Assembly: GCA_037349105.1 (NCBI GenBank)
Contig: JAYJMM010000120.1
Coordinates: 8,064,001 to 8,128,000 of the forward strand
Source: Limnomonas spitsbergensis
Lineage: Eukaryota; Chlorophyta; Chlorophyceae; Chlamydomonadales
Direction: 5' to 3'
DNA: 64,000 nucleotides
Shown here: positions 61,402 through 64,000 of the stretch, in pieces
Layout: every line of letters starts with the position of its first letter
Numbering within the stretch: the stretch's first letter is position 1
The notes under the pieces: generated by a model
Seen by the model: only the letters and a program-made list of their open reading frames with translations
The model's database searches: none
Told to the model about the DNA's origin: nothing
Made by a program: the position numbers and the translations under genes

Positions 61402-64000
61402 CTAGCTCTGCCGCAGTCTATCGGCACCGCACATGACACAAATCCGATGGCTCCTCTCTTGCAACTCCTCATGTCTGTATGTGCACGAGTGGCATATCCA
61501 CGGTCGCGGCTGGTTGTACGGCTGACCATACTGCTGACCGTACTGCTGGCGGTACTGCATGGGAGGACCTGCACCCTGTTGGCTCTGCTGCTGTTCGTAC
61601 TGCTGGTAGTGTCCCTGAGAGTTTCCAGCAACTGGGACAATCCCGTAAGGAGTATGGGCATACACTGCCGGAGGCGCAGCGCCGTACTGCTGTCCGTACT
61701 GAGCTTTGTACTGCTGCTGAGAGTCGAACGATTGCTGCTGCGTGTTGTACTGCTGATCAATGTACCGCTGCTGTTGGGCACTGTATTGCTGCTGCTGGAC
61801 ACTGTACTGCAGCTGCTGCTGCACACTGTACTGCTGCTGTTGGGCACTGTACTGCTGCTGCTGAGGGACCACGCTGCCTTGCAGGCGGTTGGGGTTCGCG
61901 ACTCCTGGGTGACATGGAGCAAAACAAGGGTCATTGGTCATCAAGATTTGTAAACTGGGCAGGCTATTTTGTGCATCACATTTTCAACAGGGCTAAAAGG
62001 TTTTAGGTCGGAGTCATAAGTTACACCGTACCGGAACCGGTAGTCATCTTTTTTGTGAAAAATACCAGTACCGGTATGGTCATAGTTAGTCTGCATAAGA
62101 ACCACACATTCACACACTATTGAGCGTCAGTCATCCCTCACCTAAAGAGTGCACCACACCCGTGCAACCGTAAGGTGAAGGGTGACTGACGCTCATATCA
62201 ATACCGGGACCGCAATTTCATTGTTTATTTAAATTCAAAAGTACCGGTACGGCGATACCGGTATGGCAATGTTTGGTTCACAGAGATCCACCACACTGCT
62301 TCCCATCCATAATCTCTCACCTGGCGGCGGCGGCGGCGCTGAAGATTCTCTTATGGAAGCGGCTGCTGACTGCGGCGCCGGCGCTGGCGATTCTCTAATG
62401 AAAGCCGCTGCTGACTGCTGATGCTGCTGAACAGAGCGGGCCGGGCCCTGGTGCATCAGGGTGAATGGCCTCCCATTGTTGCCCACAAACGCAGCTGCAG
62501 CGAAATCAGCCGCCCAGCCCATTTGCGCCCCGCTGGCAGAAGACCTGGCAGCAAGTGCGCCTGCAACCGCTCCTGCTTCTGATGCTCTAGACTTGGCGGC
62601 AGCAGCTTGCCCCATAGCGGCTGCAAGGTGCGGGGGCAGAAACGATTTCGCAGCCGAGGCCGGTCGGGGAGCTGCAGCCGTCGGGCCGATGCTGGCGCTG
62701 CCTGGAGCCGTTTCCCGGCTAGGTGCTGGTGAGGGTGCGGGCAACGCTGCCGGCCTGACGGGCATCGGGACCGGCATCAAGGGAGGCCGGGAGATGCTGG
62801 CGGGAGGAGTGCTACCCTTAAAGAAAACGCCAGTGCCCGGCTCCGCGGCTGCTCCTGCTGCAGCACCCTTACCTGCTCCCGCACCCGTATCTGCTGAAGT
62901 GTCACCCGTTCCCATATGCCCTGCCGCGTGCAGGGGGCCTCGTTGCACGGCGGCCCGGGCAAAGAGCGCGGTCAAGGGGTTGCCCGCAGCAGCTGACACC
63001 GGCGGGTTGGGCCCCGGAAGGTCATGTCTCGGAGTGTCGCTGCCGGCGCTGCTGCTGTTCCGATGGGGGGGAGGGGGCGGCGGCTGAGGGGCCGGCGTCT
63101 GAGGGGCCGGCATCGAGGGGTCGGGGGATGGCGAGGCTGCGGTCGCGAAGGGTGCTGGCATGATGAAGCCACCACTGTGCCCGCCCTCATGGCGGCTATT
63201 AGCCTCAGCCTCTAATGCAGGTTGCGGGGTGCGGGGCACTGGGGGCGGAGGAGGTGGCTGAGGCGGGAAAGCACGCGGCCTGGGCACTTGATGGCATGGC
63301 TTCAGCTTCAGCTTCCCGCCAATGATGTCGAAACGGACATCTGCGTCAGGTCGGGGTACTGTGTTTGATCTCAAATGACGTTTTGGTATGATTGATTTGA
63401 ATCCGGGCGTATTGAATGGGGGTTGGGGTTCAAGAATGCAACACACGCACAGGAAGGCTGGACGAGGATGCTCTCGTAATACACAAGGAAGGTAGCGCCG
63501 TCAGCGCCCGCAGGAAGTGTGGAGAGAAGTGGAAACCCTGGCCCTGCATCCCTCTTGGTTCCAAATGGGACAAAACAACCCCGACCCATTAACCCTAAAC
63601 CAACCAAGTTGAATGTTGCGGGTCTGTCAGGATTCCTACCGGTACTTGGGTGCAGGGTGCAGGGCGCAGAGGTTTGGCGTGACACCCGGGCAGTCCAACT
63701 GTGTGCCTCTACCTTTTCAGGCAGAGGCATTTGTGACAAATAATCAGAGGTGCTGCTGCGCAGCATGTAAAGCGGCAGAATGTACTTCCCTCTGCAGTTC
63801 CTAGCTGATTCACTGTACCTGGCTGCCAGAGGCTTGGAAATTCGTAGCGCGGCTGTTGTTCCTGCTGCTGCCTCTCCTCGCGAGCAGGGTACACTGCACT
63901 CCCTATCTCATCCACTGCATGGCTAGCTCGCTGGCCCACCTTGGGAGAGAAGGAATCAGGGAGGGGGGGGGGGGGTCAGAGGAGACTGAAGGTGACTCAG
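61402..64000 (-). CDS. Pro/Ala/Gln-rich protein with C-terminal RanBP2-like zinc finger (5' end beyond window)
   Basis: Exons 63,939-63,819, 63,340-62,321 and 61,904-61,402 (stop) join in consistent phase; the first traced exon begins at an acceptor, so more lies to the right of the window. About 547 residues are seen. A conserved-looking strip VRFDIIGGKLKLKPCHQ opens the long exon. Then come Pro-rich and Ala-rich disordered regions and a prion-like Gln/Tyr/Ser region (QQQYSAQQQQYSVQQQ). A zinc finger closes the protein: PWICHSCTYRHEELQERSHR then ICVMCGADR. The W-x-C-x2-C...C-x2-C frame matches RanBP2-type fingers, which bind RNA or ubiquitin, but the spacing between the Cys pairs is longer than usual. 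Q/Y-rich plus finger recalls FUS/TAF15-type RNA-binding proteins; this is inference. Confidence 0.7.
62121..62195. repeat. 23-bp inverted repeat, MITE-like
   Basis: Arms starting TGAGCGTCAGTCA (62,121-62,143 and 62,173-62,195) pair at 21 of 23 positions around a 29-base middle. It lies in the intron of the zinc-finger gene. Confidence 0.85.

Overview
The window is nuclear DNA of a eukaryote, most likely a chlorophyte green alga. The evidence is many small exons with GT-AG introns whose reading phases fit together, a plastid-type TatA/Tha4 protein with a transit-like leader, a plant-like poly(A)-binding protein (PABP), a Ser-Pro-rich membrane-anchored protein, a TGTAA motif downstream of the PABP gene, and long introns full of minisatellites. 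I cannot place it more finely. There is no operon structure: genes lie on both strands and act independently. Exon models were traced by eye from splice motifs, reading phase and family motifs, so individual boundaries may shift.

2-10,900: a partial low-complexity M/Q/A-rich protein (+), then an eleven-exon gene (-) for a pentameric ligand-gated ion channel of the Cys-loop/Pro-loop superfamily. This channel is the most unusual host gene here. A small AT-hook-like coding fragment follows. 11,900-17,800: a BTB plus WD40 protein (-), then TatA/Tha4 (-). 18,161-22,409: a seven-exon Vma12/TMEM199-type V-ATPase assembly factor (+), whose introns hold decayed copies of its own exons.

23,773-31,901: a SulP-type anion transporter with a STAS domain (-), carrying one frameshift and two in-frame stops, so probably a pseudogene; its introns hold three minisatellites. 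32,683-36,388: a secreted or membrane LNR-domain protein (+) and a plastid-type rhodanese-fold protein lacking its catalytic Cys (-), with a small transposon derivative in one intron. 37,171-45,750: PABP (+) with an A-rich leader, TMA7 (+) and a short DMAC1-like two-helix membrane protein (+).

45,750-61,400 is gene-poor and rich in mobile DNA: one low-complexity hypothetical gene (-), a 0.6-kb terminal-inverted-repeat element, a 5.6-kb TIR-bounded element holding a broken gag-like zinc-knuckle ORF, a tRNA-Arg(CCG) with a duplicated 3' fragment, a LINE reverse-transcriptase remnant and a roughly 195-bp dispersed repeat. 61,402-64,000: the 3' part of a Pro/Ala/Gln-rich protein ending in a RanBP2-like zinc finger (-), running off the right edge.
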